A stretch of 64,000 bases of DNA from an uncultured Mucispirillum sp. (GCA_944324465.1 CALUWI010000005.1:1-64000), one strand, 5' to 3'. Counted from the first letter of the stretch, positions 53,257 to 62,941 are shown. Made by a program: numbers and translations. The notes: generated by a model not told the origin, from the sequence alone.

Positions 53257-54198
53257 ATGGTAATTGTAACTGGCGGAGCTGGATTTATTGGCTCAAATAT
53301 TGTTAAAGGTTTAAATGACAGAGGTATTGATAAAATATTAATTGTTGATAATTTATCCAATGCTTCTAAACATAAAAATTTAAATAAAATCAAATTTTAT
53401 GATTATATAGATAAAACTGATTTTGATATAACTGAATTTCTTGTAAAAAATAATGTGGAAGCTGTATTTCACCAAGGTGCATCATCTAATACTATGGAAA
53501 CAGATGGCAAATATATGATGAAAAATAACTATGAATGTACAAAAAATACTTTTAATGCATGTCAGCAGCATAATGTTCGTCTTTTTTATGCATCAAGTGC
53601 CTCTGTTTATGGTAATGGAGATAATGGGTTTATAGAAAAAGAAGAATGCGAGTATCCATTAAATGTATATGCTTTTAGTAAATATCAGTTTGACAGATAT
53701 TTAAACCAGCATTTTGCAGGAATATCCAGCCAGGTTGTAGGTCTTAGATATTTCAATGTTTATGGACCACAGGAAAACCATAAAGGTAAAATGGCATCAG
53801 TTGCGTTTCATATGTTTAATCAAATTAAAAATAATGAACCTATGAAACTTTTTGAAGGCAGTGAAAATTTCAGGAGAGATTTTATATATATAGATGATGT
53901 AGTATCAGTAAATATGTTTTTCTATGATAACCCAGATAAATCAGGCATATTTAACTGTGGAACAGGTCATGCAGAAAGTTTTTGTGAAATTGCTAACGCA
54001 CTAAAAGAAAAATATACAGATGCAAAAGTGGAATATATACCATTTCCAGACAACTTAAAAGGTAAATATCAAACATTTACAGAAAGCGATATTACAAAAC
54101 TTCGTAATGCTGGGTATGATAAACCATTTACCAATCTTAAAACAGGTACATTAAAATATGCTGAAATATTAGAGAAAAGCGGCGGATATATTATTTAA
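53257..54198 (+). CDS. hldD: ADP-glyceromanno-heptose 6-epimerase HldD
   Basis: HldD inverts C6 of ADP-heptose, giving the form used by heptosyltransferases. The 313-residue extended short-chain dehydrogenase has TGGAGFIGSNIVKGLNDRG at the N terminus and NLSN-type cofactor contacts. The HQGASSNTMETDG segment is characteristic of HldD, and the catalytic Tyr and Lys are in YAFSKYQFD. NVYGPQENHKGKMASVAFH and RRDFIYIDDV are further family signatures. AGGAG precedes the ATG. Its stop overlaps the glycosyltransferase start by 1 nt. Confidence 0.94.
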   Translation: MVIVTGGAGFIGSNIVKGLNDRGIDKILIVDNLSNASKHKNLNKIKFYDYIDKTDFDITEFLVKNNVEAVFHQGASSNTMETDGKYMMKNNYECTKNTFNACQQHNVRLFYASSASVYGNGDNGFIEKEECEYPLNVYAFSKYQFDRYLNQHFAGISSQVVGLRYFNVYGPQENHKGKMASVAFHMFNQIKNNEPMKLFEGSENFRRDFIYIDDVVSVNMFFYDNPDKSGIFNCGTGHAESFCEIANALKEKYTDAKVEYIPFPDNLKGKYQTFTESDITKLRNAGYDKPFTNLKTGTLKYAEILEKSGGYII

Positions 54199-55328
54199 TG
54201 AAATTTGATTTTGGTAAAAAGAAATTAAAAAAACTTATTGATAACTCTGTCTTAAAAAAGAAAGATTCTCTTATAGGGCTCCCTGTTTTATTTACATTAT
54301 CAGGGTTTTCTAACATTCGTCAGGCACATAAACCTGAAGTTGTTAATAAAATAGCAGTATTAAAAATAACTTCTGTAAGAGATACTATTTTTACAGTTTC
54401 ATCAGTTAATGCATTAAAAAAAGCATATCCTAGTGCAACAATAACTTATTTTACTGGTGAAGATAATTTTAATACAGCTTCTGAAATAGAAGGTGTAGAT
54501 AATACTATAAGGCTTTTTTCTAATGATTTATCAAAAAGTATGAAAATAGTAAAAAACGCAGGTCATTTTGATTTATGGATAGATTTTGGAGCATGGTCCA
54601 GATTTGAAGCTATAATGACTCAGACTGCAAAAGCATCATATAAAGCTGGTTTTAAAACAGAAGGCGAGCACAGGCATTTTGCATATGATAAAGTGGCTGA
54701 TTATTCTTTTGATATACATGAAACAGCAAACTATGCTTTTTTGCTTTCATCTATAGGTATAAAAGTAAGTAACAGCGAAATAGAAACAAAACAGGCAGAA
54801 AATATTGATGAAAAGCTGGTTGTAATTGATATTTTTGCAGATAATCCTGAGCAGAATAACAGGAAATACAGCCAAAGTAACTGGAAAATTATAGTTGAAC
54901 ATTTAAATAAGCTGGGTTATAGGGCAGCATTAATTGGTGATAAAAAAGATTTGGAAGAAGCTGAAGCTTTTAATGAGCTTGCAGGCAGCAGTGCAGATAT
55001 CGATTTTTTTGTAGGCAGGCTTGATTTTGCAGATAAATTAAAAGTTATCTCCAGTGCTGCTCTTGTTATCGCAGGCGATACATCTATTTTACATACTGGT
55101 GCATTTTTAGGCAGGAAAGTTATAGGACTTTATGGACCAACAGATAAAAAAAGATATGCACCAGTTGGAAATAGTGTATATATATTATCTTCTAATGGCT
55201 GCTCTGGCTGCCAGAACCTGTATGGTGATGAAAAATGTACAATGGATACTCCAGATTGTATGGATAGTATTCCCGTAGAAAGTATTATATCAAAAATAGA
55301 TTTAGCATTGGGAGTAAATGTTGAATAA
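54198..55328 (+). CDS. Glycosyltransferase family 9 protein (heptosyltransferase-like)
   Basis: The 376-residue protein has the GT-B layout of ADP-heptose:LPS heptosyltransferases. Its N-terminal Rossmann half contains IAVLKITSVRDTIFTVSSVNALKKAYP. The C-terminal half has VIAGDTSILHTGAFLGRKVIGLYGPTDKKRYAP, the sugar-nucleotide-binding signature of GT9. The canonical opening RxGDxxxTLP is altered to TSVRDTIFTVS. Cys-rich NGCSGCQNLYGDEKCTMDTPDCM near the C terminus is common in the family. Position after hldE-hldD supports transfer of heptose to the LPS core; WaaC versus WaaF cannot be told. Confidence 0.85.
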   Translation: MKFDFGKKKLKKLIDNSVLKKKDSLIGLPVLFTLSGFSNIRQAHKPEVVNKIAVLKITSVRDTIFTVSSVNALKKAYPSATITYFTGEDNFNTASEIEGVDNTIRLFSNDLSKSMKIVKNAGHFDLWIDFGAWSRFEAIMTQTAKASYKAGFKTEGEHRHFAYDKVADYSFDIHETANYAFLLSSIGIKVSNSEIETKQAENIDEKLVVIDIFADNPEQNNRKYSQSNWKIIVEHLNKLGYRAALIGDKKDLEEAEAFNELAGSSADIDFFVGRLDFADKLKVISSAALVIAGDTSILHTGAFLGRKVIGLYGPTDKKRYAPVGNSVYILSSNGCSGCQNLYGDEKCTMDTPDCMDSIPVESIISKIDLALGVNVE

Positions 55329-56760
55329 AAACAACAGTAAACTGCATATAAAAAATATAGTATATATACTTATATTATTAACTGGGGATATTGCTGCATA
55401 TTGTATTTCTTTTGTATTAGCATATTATTCAAGAGTATATATAGACAGCTTTATCACTGTTGCTCCATTTGCTTTTTCTTTGGAATATTTAGCAAAAAGT
55501 TTGTGGTGGATACCTGTTATATTTATTATAATGCTTGCTTATAGAAATTTATATACTTTAAAAAAACCTTTCTGGCATGAAAGCAGGCGGCTGATGTTGT
55601 CATGTCTTATGACTTTTCTTATTGTATTTTCAATAGTATCATTAGGCAAACTTTCTAATTTTGTTTCAAGGTTGTTTTTAATATTCTTATTTGGATATTT
55701 AGTAATATTTGTTACAATATTTAGATATATTTTAAAAACAAAAGTCTTAAACAGGAAATATTTGGCAGAAAGCATTGTTATTATAGGCTGCTCTAATTAT
55801 TTAGACCATGTAAAACGCAGCATACTTCATGAAAACGGCTTATGTTTTTATGTGTCAGGTGTAGTATTAACAGATAACTGTAAATATACAGGAAATCAGA
55901 AAATTTTAGGACATATTTCTGATATTGAAAATATTATAAAGAAATATAATATTACATCTGCTGTTGTTGTAAAAAATGAAGTAGATAAATCTTTTGAAAA
56001 AATCTTAAACAATCTGCAGATTAATTTAAATAAATTATTGATAGTGCTTGATTCTCAGGGAATAGGATTTTCCAATACGGAAGCTGTTCAGCTTTTATAT
56101 ACAGGTTTAAATTATATACAGATTAATAATAATTTTAAATCTTTGCTAAATAGTATTGTAAAAAGATTTTGTGATATTATATTATCTATAATACTGCTGC
56201 CATTTCTGCTTGTTTTCATTGGTATTATAGCCCTTTTAATTAAAGCAACATCAAAGGGACCTGTATTTTACGGACATAAAAGAGTAGGAAGATATGGAAA
56301 AGAATTTAAAGTTTTAAAATTCCGCTCTATGTATCAGGATGCAGATATCAGGCTTAAAGAAATACTTGATAATGATGAAGAAGCAAGAAAAGAATGGAAT
56401 ATGTATTATAAATTAAAAAATGACCCTAGAATTACAAAAATAGGTAAGTTTTTAAGGAAATCATCTCTTGATGAAGTACCTCAGATATTTAATGTATTAA
56501 AAGGGGAAATGAGCTTTGTTGGACCAAGACCTGTGCTGCAGGATGAGCTTGATAAATATTATAAAGAATTATCATCATATTACTATATGGTTCGTCCTGG
56601 TATTACTGGTCTTTGGCAGATAAGTGGAAGAAATGAATTAAACTATGAAATGCGTGTAGCAAAAGATTCATGGTATGTATTAAACTGGTCTATATGGCTT
56701 GATATTGTAATATTATTTAAAACACCGGGTGCCGTTTTTCAGAAAAAAGGTGCTTATTAA
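55318..56760 (+). CDS. Polyprenyl glycosylphosphotransferase (WbaP family)
   Basis: This inner-membrane enzyme places the first sugar phosphate on undecaprenyl phosphate to start O-antigen, capsule or exopolysaccharide repeat synthesis. The 480-residue protein has about four N-terminal helices (to about 150), a CoA-binding-like middle domain and a reentrant helix (about 283-308). The catalytic domain has GPVFYGHKRVGRYGKEFKVLKFRSM, SLDEVPQIFNVLKGEMSFVGPRP and RPGITGLWQISGRNEL. Galactose, glucose or other sugar specificity is unknown. The start overlaps the glycosyltransferase gene by 11 nt. Confidence 0.92.
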   Translation: MLNKNNSKLHIKNIVYILILLTGDIAAYCISFVLAYYSRVYIDSFITVAPFAFSLEYLAKSLWWIPVIFIIMLAYRNLYTLKKPFWHESRRLMLSCLMTFLIVFSIVSLGKLSNFVSRLFLIFLFGYLVIFVTIFRYILKTKVLNRKYLAESIVIIGCSNYLDHVKRSILHENGLCFYVSGVVLTDNCKYTGNQKILGHISDIENIIKKYNITSAVVVKNEVDKSFEKILNNLQINLNKLLIVLDSQGIGFSNTEAVQLLYTGLNYIQINNNFKSLLNSIVKRFCDIILSIILLPFLLVFIGIIALLIKATSKGPVFYGHKRVGRYGKEFKVLKFRSMYQDADIRLKEILDNDEEARKEWNMYYKLKNDPRITKIGKFLRKSSLDEVPQIFNVLKGEMSFVGPRPVLQDELDKYYKELSSYYYMVRPGITGLWQISGRNELNYEMRVAKDSWYVLNWSIWLDIVILFKTPGAVFQKKGAY

Positions 56761-56781
56761 AATAAATTTATAAGGATATTT

Positions 56782-58095
56782 ATGACTACAAAACATTATT
56801 TTATATACACATTTGGTTGTGCTATGAATGAATATGATACTGAAAGAATTGCCGCTTCTTTAGAAGCAAAAGGCTATATTCCTTCAGATAAAGTGGAAGA
56901 TTCTGATTTTATTGTATTAAATACATGCAGTGTAAGAGAAAAACCGCAGGTTAAAATATTAAGTTATTTAGGTCAGATAAGGCTTTTAAAAGAAAAAAAT
57001 CCTAATATGATAGTTGGTATATCTGGCTGTGTTGCTCAGCAGGAAGGCGAGAAGTTTTTAAAAAATAATAAAGTAGTTAATTTTGTTATGGGCACAGATG
57101 CTATCGCTCATATTGATAATGTTATAGAAAGAGCAATAAATGGTGAAAGATTTGCAGATACTGATGTAGACAGCTCATCTTTTTCTATTGCAAACTTTAA
57201 CCGTAAAGATAAAATTACTGCAAATGTTACTATTATGAAAGGCTGTAATAATTTCTGCAGTTACTGTATTGTGCCTTATGTTCGCGGCAGAGAAGTTTCA
57301 AGACCTTCAGCAGAAATAGTAAATGAAATAAAATCTCTTATTGATAAAGGTGTAAAAGAAGTATGTCTTTTAGGGCAGAATGTTAACTCTTATGGTAAAA
57401 ATTTATCAGAAGATACTGATTTTCCTAAACTTTTATCAATCGTTAATAAAATAGACGGTTTAGAAAGAATACGGTTTGTTACATCTCACCCAAAAGATTT
57501 TTCTCTTGAGATGATTAATGCTATGGCTGAAAATGAGAAAGTATGCCGTTATCTTCATCTGCCTTTACAGTCAGGCTCTAATAGTATTCTTAAAGCAATG
57601 AATAGAAGATATACTTATGAAGATTATAAAGCAAAAATAGAGCAGGCACGAAAAATTATGCCTGATATAGAGTTTTCATCAGATTTTATTGTAGGCTTTC
57701 CTAATGAAACAGATGAAGACTTTAATGCTACATTAAAAGCAGTTGAAGAAATAGGGTATGATAGAATATTTTCATTTAATTATTCTCCGCGTCCTGGCAC
57801 AAAAGCATTTGATATTGAAGATAATGTGCCTGCAAACATAAAATCTAAAAGATTAAATAATCTATTTGCTTTACAGGACAGCCTTTATGATAAAAGACTT
57901 CCAGAAATGAAAGGTATTACTACTAAAGTTTTAGTTACAGAGATTGATGAAACAAAAGAATATCCATATTATGGATTAAATATATATAATAGAAAGGTTG
58001 CTTTTTCTTCTAAAAGTAAGCTAGAATATGGAAGCATAGTAAATGTATTAATTGATACTGCAAAAAGAAACTGCATGTATGGTGTAGAGGTATAA
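56782..58095 (+). CDS. miaB: tRNA-2-methylthio-N6-dimethylallyladenosine synthase MiaB
   Basis: MiaB is a radical-SAM methylthiotransferase that modifies A37 of tRNAs reading UNN codons. The 437-residue protein has the N-terminal MTTase domain with cluster Cys13, Cys49 and Cys83. The radical-SAM site is Cys155, Cys159 and Cys162 (KGCNNFCSYC), and a C-terminal TRAM domain covers about 375-437. YVRGREVSRP after the radical-SAM site is typical of MiaB rather than RimO or MtaB. AAGGA lies upstream of the ATG. The nuclease gene follows after 1 nt. Confidence 0.95.
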   Translation: MTTKHYFIYTFGCAMNEYDTERIAASLEAKGYIPSDKVEDSDFIVLNTCSVREKPQVKILSYLGQIRLLKEKNPNMIVGISGCVAQQEGEKFLKNNKVVNFVMGTDAIAHIDNVIERAINGERFADTDVDSSSFSIANFNRKDKITANVTIMKGCNNFCSYCIVPYVRGREVSRPSAEIVNEIKSLIDKGVKEVCLLGQNVNSYGKNLSEDTDFPKLLSIVNKIDGLERIRFVTSHPKDFSLEMINAMAENEKVCRYLHLPLQSGSNSILKAMNRRYTYEDYKAKIEQARKIMPDIEFSSDFIVGFPNETDEDFNATLKAVEEIGYDRIFSFNYSPRPGTKAFDIEDNVPANIKSKRLNNLFALQDSLYDKRLPEMKGITTKVLVTEIDETKEYPYYGLNIYNRKVAFSSKSKLEYGSIVNVLIDTAKRNCMYGVEV

Positions 58096-58096
58096 T

Positions 58097-58501
58097 ATGT
58101 TAATTCGTCTGTTTTTTAAACGCATAATTAAAGAGCCTGTTCAGTCAAGATATTTGATGCTTTTACAGGATAATCAAGAGCGGTATTTGCAGATATATGT
58201 TGGAGAAAGAGAAGGTGAAACTGTTGCTTCATGGAAAGAATCTATTAAGCCGCCGCGTCCTATGACTTATGATTTAATCAGCTCTATATTAAACCTTTCT
58301 GATAATGTAGTTTTAACAAAAATATTAATAGATGGTTGCAGTCAGGATGTTTTTTATGCTAAAATGTTTTTTAATGTAAATGGCGAAGAAAAAGTTATAG
58401 ACTGCAGACCTTCAGATGCTATTGCTGTAGGCTTAAGAATGAATGTACCAATATATGCTGAATCCTGTGTTTTAGAAAAACACGGGCTTATGATAATATA
58501 A
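58097..58501 (+). CDS. Bifunctional nuclease family protein (DUF151)
   Basis: The 134-residue protein matches the DUF151 family, some members of which show DNase/RNase activity in vitro. Signatures are QERYLQIYVGEREGETVA, the ARPMTYDLI-type segment PRPMTYDLISSIL and the closing DCRPSDAIAVGLRMNVPIYA, which is near invariant in the family. It follows miaB by 1 nt, an arrangement seen in other bacteria. Its physiological substrate is unknown. Confidence 0.9.
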   Translation: MLIRLFFKRIIKEPVQSRYLMLLQDNQERYLQIYVGEREGETVASWKESIKPPRPMTYDLISSILNLSDNVVLTKILIDGCSQDVFYAKMFFNVNGEEKVIDCRPSDAIAVGLRMNVPIYAESCVLEKHGLMII

Positions 58502-58540
58502 TTAATTTAGTTTTACTATAAAAATCAAAGAGGTTTTATT

Positions 58541-60091
58541 ATGAGATATCCTAATCTTGGCGAAATGATGACAATTCAAGCAAAACGCTGGAAAAATAAG
58601 CCCCTTGTATATTTTGAAGATAAAGTTTATACATACATGCAGGTAGAAAAAATGGCAAATAAAGCTGCCCGTATGTTAAAAGAAAAAGGCTTAAAAAAAG
58701 GCGATAAAGTAGCTGTAATTATGGAAAATTCAGCTCATTATATTATATCTCTTGTTACTATTTTTAAAGCTGGCGCTGTTGCTATTCCAGTAAATAATAT
58801 GCTTAGAGAAAGCGAATTTGCTTATATTTTAAATGACAGTTATACAAAATTTGTATTTTTATCAGAAAAATATGCAGAAATTGCAAGCTATTTAAAAGAT
58901 AATGTTTCTTCTTTAGAAGATATATTAAGCTGGGAAAAAATCAACTGTAATTCGATTAATGTTACAGAAGCATCTGCACCTTTTTCTGATGAACCATTAG
59001 AATATAATTTTGGTTATGATGATTTAGCATTTTTTGTATATACATCAGGCACAACAGGACACCCAAAAGGTGCAATGTTAAGCCATGGCAATATGTTAAG
59101 CGATGCAAAATCTATTGATGGTGCATTAAAATGGCATCCATCTAAAAAATTCCTGTTATTTTTACCAATATTTCATTCATATACTCTTATGACTTCAGTT
59201 TTATATCCTATATATTTAGGCTGCAGTATTATTATGTTTGCCTCAGTTATGGAACTTAAAACTAAAAAATTCAGGCAGACATTAATATTTAAACGACCTA
59301 AAGTAATGGTTGGTGTACCGCAGATTTATCAGGCTTTAATAAAAGCTCAAATGCCAAAATGGTTTATTAAGCTATTTTATCCTATAGAGCTGCATATTTC
59401 TGGTGGAGCACCAATTTCTGCTGATACTCTTGATGCTTTTGAGAAAAAATTTGGAGTACCTATTGTTGAAGGTTATGGTCTTTCTGAAGCAGCACCAGTT
59501 GTTGCCGTTAATACTGTAGAATATCACAGGGCAGACAGTGTTGGTAAACCAATGCCTGGAATACAGGTTAAAATTGTAGATGAAGAAGAAAATGAAGTAC
59601 CTGTTGGCGAAGTTGGTGAATTAATAGTAAAAGGCGGTAATGTTATGAAAGGATATTACCATATGCCAAAAGCAACAGATGATGCAATACGCAATGGCTG
59701 GCTTTTTACTGGTGATTTTGCTAAACTTGATGAAGATGGGTTTATATATATAGTTGACAGAAAAAAAGATTTAATCATTTCAAAAGGTATGAATGTATAC
59801 CCTAGAGAAGTGGAAGATGTTATTAAGCAGTTAGATGGCATTGATGCTGTTGCAGTAATTGGTGTACCAATTGAAGGCAGAGATGAAATGATACTTGCTT
59901 ATGTTATGAAAAGTGAAAATTCAAATATTACTGTATCAGATATAAAAGCTCATTTAAAAGAACGCTTAGCATCCTTTAAAACACCAAAACATATTTTTAT
60001 AGTTGATGAACTGCCGCTTACAGCAACTGGTAAAGTTTTAAAACGAGAGTTAAAAGCAAAAGTTTTAAGTGGTGAATTTAAAATAGATTAA
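58541..60091 (+). CDS. AMP-binding long-chain acyl-CoA ligase-like protein
   Basis: The 516-residue protein is an ANL-family adenylate-forming enzyme, probably a fatty-acid:CoA ligase. Motifs in order are YTSGTTGHPKGAMLSHGN (P-loop, from about residue 167), EGYGLSEAAPV, the GWLFTGDFAKLDEDGFIYIVDRKKDLI hinge region and the C-terminal catalytic Lys in LPLTATGKVLKRELK. It would activate fatty acids imported or released from lipids. It has its own ribosome-binding site (AGAGG) and a 39-nt gap from the nuclease gene. Confidence 0.9.
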   Translation: MRYPNLGEMMTIQAKRWKNKPLVYFEDKVYTYMQVEKMANKAARMLKEKGLKKGDKVAVIMENSAHYIISLVTIFKAGAVAIPVNNMLRESEFAYILNDSYTKFVFLSEKYAEIASYLKDNVSSLEDILSWEKINCNSINVTEASAPFSDEPLEYNFGYDDLAFFVYTSGTTGHPKGAMLSHGNMLSDAKSIDGALKWHPSKKFLLFLPIFHSYTLMTSVLYPIYLGCSIIMFASVMELKTKKFRQTLIFKRPKVMVGVPQIYQALIKAQMPKWFIKLFYPIELHISGGAPISADTLDAFEKKFGVPIVEGYGLSEAAPVVAVNTVEYHRADSVGKPMPGIQVKIVDEEENEVPVGEVGELIVKGGNVMKGYYHMPKATDDAIRNGWLFTGDFAKLDEDGFIYIVDRKKDLIISKGMNVYPREVEDVIKQLDGIDAVAVIGVPIEGRDEMILAYVMKSENSNITVSDIKAHLKERLASFKTPKHIFIVDELPLTATGKVLKRELKAKVLSGEFKID

Positions 60092-60114
60092 TAATTTTTA
60101 GCTTTTGCAAAATT

Positions 60115-60954
60115 ATGAAAAAATTACTTATTATAGTTATATTAGCAATACTGCCTTGTGCTGTTTTTGCCCAAAATAACATGTTTAATAACCCAAATAA
60201 AAATCCTTTTACTAATAAAGATTTTTATGGCAGTGCTAATGTATCTATGGATTATAAATTTAATTCTATAAACCCTTATGGTGAAGCTAAACCAGATACT
60301 GTTACTACTTTAGGGCTTAATCTGCGGTATGATTATTTTGATTTTTTTGGATATATTGATATTCATGATATATTTTATATATATAATGATAAACCTTATG
60401 TGTTTGGAGAAATCAATAACTATCTTTTTGGTGAGATTAACCCTAGAATATCACTTTTAGCACTGGCAGGTCAGAAGTTAGGCAATGGCAATATTTTTAA
60501 AGATTTTTTAATTGCTTATAATTTTACTTTTGATTCTGATGATTTACTTCAGCATTATATGGGCTTTGGTATTGATTTTAATATTCCAATATTTTCCTAT
60601 TTAAAAATAAATCTTTATGCTAGATATAATCAGGCATACTATGGCAGGAATGAAAACTCTTTTGATGGCTTTTTATTAAATATTGCTTATGAAGTGCCTA
60701 TTTATAAATTTTCTCCAGGTATAGAGATTATTTATTCCAGCTGGTTTAAGTATATATTTGCACCAAGCACCAGTGGAAATATTGAAAATGAAACAGACTA
60801 TTCTATCCAATGGAAAAATACTTTTAAAGTAGGGTATAAAGGCTTTTATCTTGCTTATTCATACCAGCATAACACAAACTATTTAGAATTAAATACAAGA
60901 AATGCACAAGTTGGAGAACATTCTATTGGTATTTATTATTCATATAAATTTTAA
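60115..60954 (+). CDS. Tsx-like nucleoside-specific outer-membrane channel
   Basis: The 279-residue protein has a signal peptide (about 1-19, ending VFA) and predicted beta-strands throughout, ending in Phe (YYSYKF), as expected of an outer-membrane barrel. The pattern FYGSANVSMDYKF, LNLRYDYFDFFGYIDIHDIF and FGEINPRISL fits the Tsx/OmpK family, which passes nucleosides. Homology is judged by eye on a divergent family, so a general porin role is possible. It stands 24 nt after the ligase gene. Confidence 0.75.
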   Translation: MKKLLIIVILAILPCAVFAQNNMFNNPNKNPFTNKDFYGSANVSMDYKFNSINPYGEAKPDTVTTLGLNLRYDYFDFFGYIDIHDIFYIYNDKPYVFGEINNYLFGEINPRISLLALAGQKLGNGNIFKDFLIAYNFTFDSDDLLQHYMGFGIDFNIPIFSYLKINLYARYNQAYYGRNENSFDGFLLNIAYEVPIYKFSPGIEIIYSSWFKYIFAPSTSGNIENETDYSIQWKNTFKVGYKGFYLAYSYQHNTNYLELNTRNAQVGEHSIGIYYSYKF

Positions 60955-60966
60955 TAAGGGTGAAAT

Positions 60967-61434
60967 ATGTATAAAATAATATTTTCATTAATAATTTGCT
61001 TATTTACTGCAGCACAAAGCTATGCTCAGATTTTTATTACTGGTATGCCGGACTGCTCTAAGGTTACTTTTTATGAAGATAATATTACTATAGGTTCGTG
61101 CAAACTTAATGTATATATGGCTTATACTGACGAGCAGAAAATATGCGGTATGCTTAATTTTACTGATAATACATTTATAAAAGACGGTATGCTTTTTGTA
61201 GATAATGATGACAAAGTTAAATCTCACTACTTTCATACAGAAGGAATGAAAATGGATATTCGCATTATGGGAGTAGTCAAAAAAGCTGATAAAACATACA
61301 TTGTATATGATAATGATGCAAAATATTCTCCACCAGGGATAAAATCTGTAACTATATATGGAAATGGAGTATTTGAAACAAGCGAAAAAAAATATCAGAA
61401 TGGATTAAATAAATGCTTAACAGGTGTGAAATAG
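60967..61434 (+). CDS. Exported DUF192-like protein (divergent)
   Basis: The 155-residue protein has a signal peptide (about 1-20, ending SYA) and is probably periplasmic. The core aligns by eye with DUF192: LNVYMAYTDEQKICGMLNF parallels the family's V-x-x-A-x-T-x-x-x-x-x-x-GLM segment, and KDGMLFVDNDDKVKSHYFHTEGMKMDIRIM parallels GMLF...FWMKNT-x-x-PLDI. The usual WMKNT is replaced by HTEGM, so key residues are changed. Three or four Cys in the mature part may pair. AAGGGTG precedes the ATG. Function of DUF192 is unknown. Confidence 0.65.
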   Translation: MYKIIFSLIICLFTAAQSYAQIFITGMPDCSKVTFYEDNITIGSCKLNVYMAYTDEQKICGMLNFTDNTFIKDGMLFVDNDDKVKSHYFHTEGMKMDIRIMGVVKKADKTYIVYDNDAKYSPPGIKSVTIYGNGVFETSEKKYQNGLNKCLTGVK

Positions 61435-61437
61435 GTT

Positions 61438-62196
61438 ATGGAAATAAGTAAAACACAATCATACATTACAGCAGAAAATGCACCAAAAGATATAGAGATA
61501 AAAACATCTACCCGTTATGGCGGCTTTTCCTCTGCACCATACAACAGCTTAAATATGGGATATTTTACTGGTGATGATGTTACTACTGTAGTAAAAAATT
61601 ACTATTATTATCAAAATCTTACAAAAACATATAATATTGTTACTTTAAATCAGGTTCATGGTGATACTGTATTAGAAGTAAATAAGGAAAATGCTGCAGA
61701 TATTATGTTTTCAAAAGCTGATGGTTTATTTACCTGCGAAAGTAATCTTCCATTAGGTGTAATTACAGCAGACTGCCTGCCTGTTATGATTGCAGGAAAT
61801 AAATGTATATCATCACTTCACTGCGGCTGGAGGAGCTTAAATGCAGGTATTATTGATAATGCATTTAAACTTTTTAAAAAATATAATGATACACCAGTAT
61901 ATGCATATATTGGTGCGGGAATATGTGAAAAATGCTATGAAGTTCGTGATGATTTAGTTCAGCAGTTAAATCCTGCATATAATCCTGAGCAGGCATTAGA
62001 AACAAAAGGGCAGGGACAGTATTTGCTTAATATGAAAAAACTTGCATCTAATGCTTTAATTTATAATGGCTTAAGTATTGATAGTATTGAAATAAGCAAA
62101 TATTCTTCATGCTGCAGTAAAGGTTTTTATTCATATAGATTAGAAAATGGAAAAACAGGCCGCATGGTTACAACTATACAAAGAGCAGTAAGATAA
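61438..62196 (+). CDS. pgeF: Laccase-domain protein YfiH/PgeF (purine nucleoside phosphorylase / peptidoglycan editing factor)
   Basis: The 252-residue protein carries the copper/zinc-binding pattern of the YfiH family: NQVHGDTVLEV (His), TADCLPVMI (Cys) and SLHCGWRSLNAGI (His-Cys). Family members act as purine nucleoside phosphorylase/adenosine deaminase in some reports and as editing factor for mis-made peptidoglycan precursors in E. coli. The Tsx-like channel two genes upstream would fit a nucleoside link, but this is only context. The stop overlaps the yggS start by 1 nt. Confidence 0.9.
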   Translation: MEISKTQSYITAENAPKDIEIKTSTRYGGFSSAPYNSLNMGYFTGDDVTTVVKNYYYYQNLTKTYNIVTLNQVHGDTVLEVNKENAADIMFSKADGLFTCESNLPLGVITADCLPVMIAGNKCISSLHCGWRSLNAGIIDNAFKLFKKYNDTPVYAYIGAGICEKCYEVRDDLVQQLNPAYNPEQALETKGQGQYLLNMKKLASNALIYNGLSIDSIEISKYSSCCSKGFYSYRLENGKTGRMVTTIQRAVR

Positions 62197-62867
62197 TGAG
62201 TGTTATTGAAAATTATAATGAAATATTAAAAGAAGTACATGAAGTATCAAAAAAAGTAAATCATCATGTAGATTTACTTGCAGTATCTAAAACCCAGAGT
62301 GTAGAAAAAATTGACGAACTTGCACTAAATGGTGTTAAAATGTTTGGTGAAAGCAAAGTGCAGGAAGCTGTTCCTAAAATTGAATATTTATCCAGTAAAT
62401 ACAATAACTTAGAGTTTCATTTTATAGGTAAAGTGCAGACTAATAAACTGAAAAAAATAGTAGAATATTTTTCATTAATACATTCTGTAGACAGGCTTGA
62501 TGTGCTGCCATTAATAGATAAATATGCTTATGAACTAAATAAAAAGCAAAACATCTTAATACAAATAAATATAGCTCATGAAGCTCAGAAAAATGGTATT
62601 GACCCAGTTTTGCTTGATGAAATAGTAAAAAGTGCATTAAGCTGTAAAAATATTATACTAAAAGGCTTAATGTTTATGCCGCCTTATGAAGAAGATGTTA
62701 CAAAAAATATACCTTACTTTAATCAGGCTGCAGAATTATTTAATAAGTATAAAAATGATACTTTCAATATATTATCTATGGGTATGAGCCATGATTTTAA
62801 AGAAGCGGTTATGTGCGGGGCTACACTTGTAAGAGTAGGAACAAGCATTTTTGGAGAAAGAGTTTAA
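62196..62867 (+). CDS. yggS: YggS-family pyridoxal phosphate homeostasis protein
   Basis: A PLP-binding alanine-racemase-fold protein without catalytic activity that buffers PLP. The 223-residue protein has the PLP-binding Lys in LLAVSKTQS (about residue 30). GESKVQEAVPKI, EFHFIGKVQTNKLK (the family's HxIGxLQxNK) and MSHDFKEAVMCGATLVRVGTSIFG follow. Its neighbours pgeF upstream and yggT downstream are its usual company. The protein is cytosolic. Confidence 0.93.
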   Translation: MSVIENYNEILKEVHEVSKKVNHHVDLLAVSKTQSVEKIDELALNGVKMFGESKVQEAVPKIEYLSSKYNNLEFHFIGKVQTNKLKKIVEYFSLIHSVDRLDVLPLIDKYAYELNKKQNILIQINIAHEAQKNGIDPVLLDEIVKSALSCKNIILKGLMFMPPYEEDVTKNIPYFNQAAELFNKYKNDTFNILSMGMSHDFKEAVMCGATLVRVGTSIFGERV

Positions 62868-62941
62868 AAATAACTTAAATATATTGAATTTTTTTTATTT
62901 TTAGTTCATTATAAATTGCAATTAATTATGTGGAGAGATAA

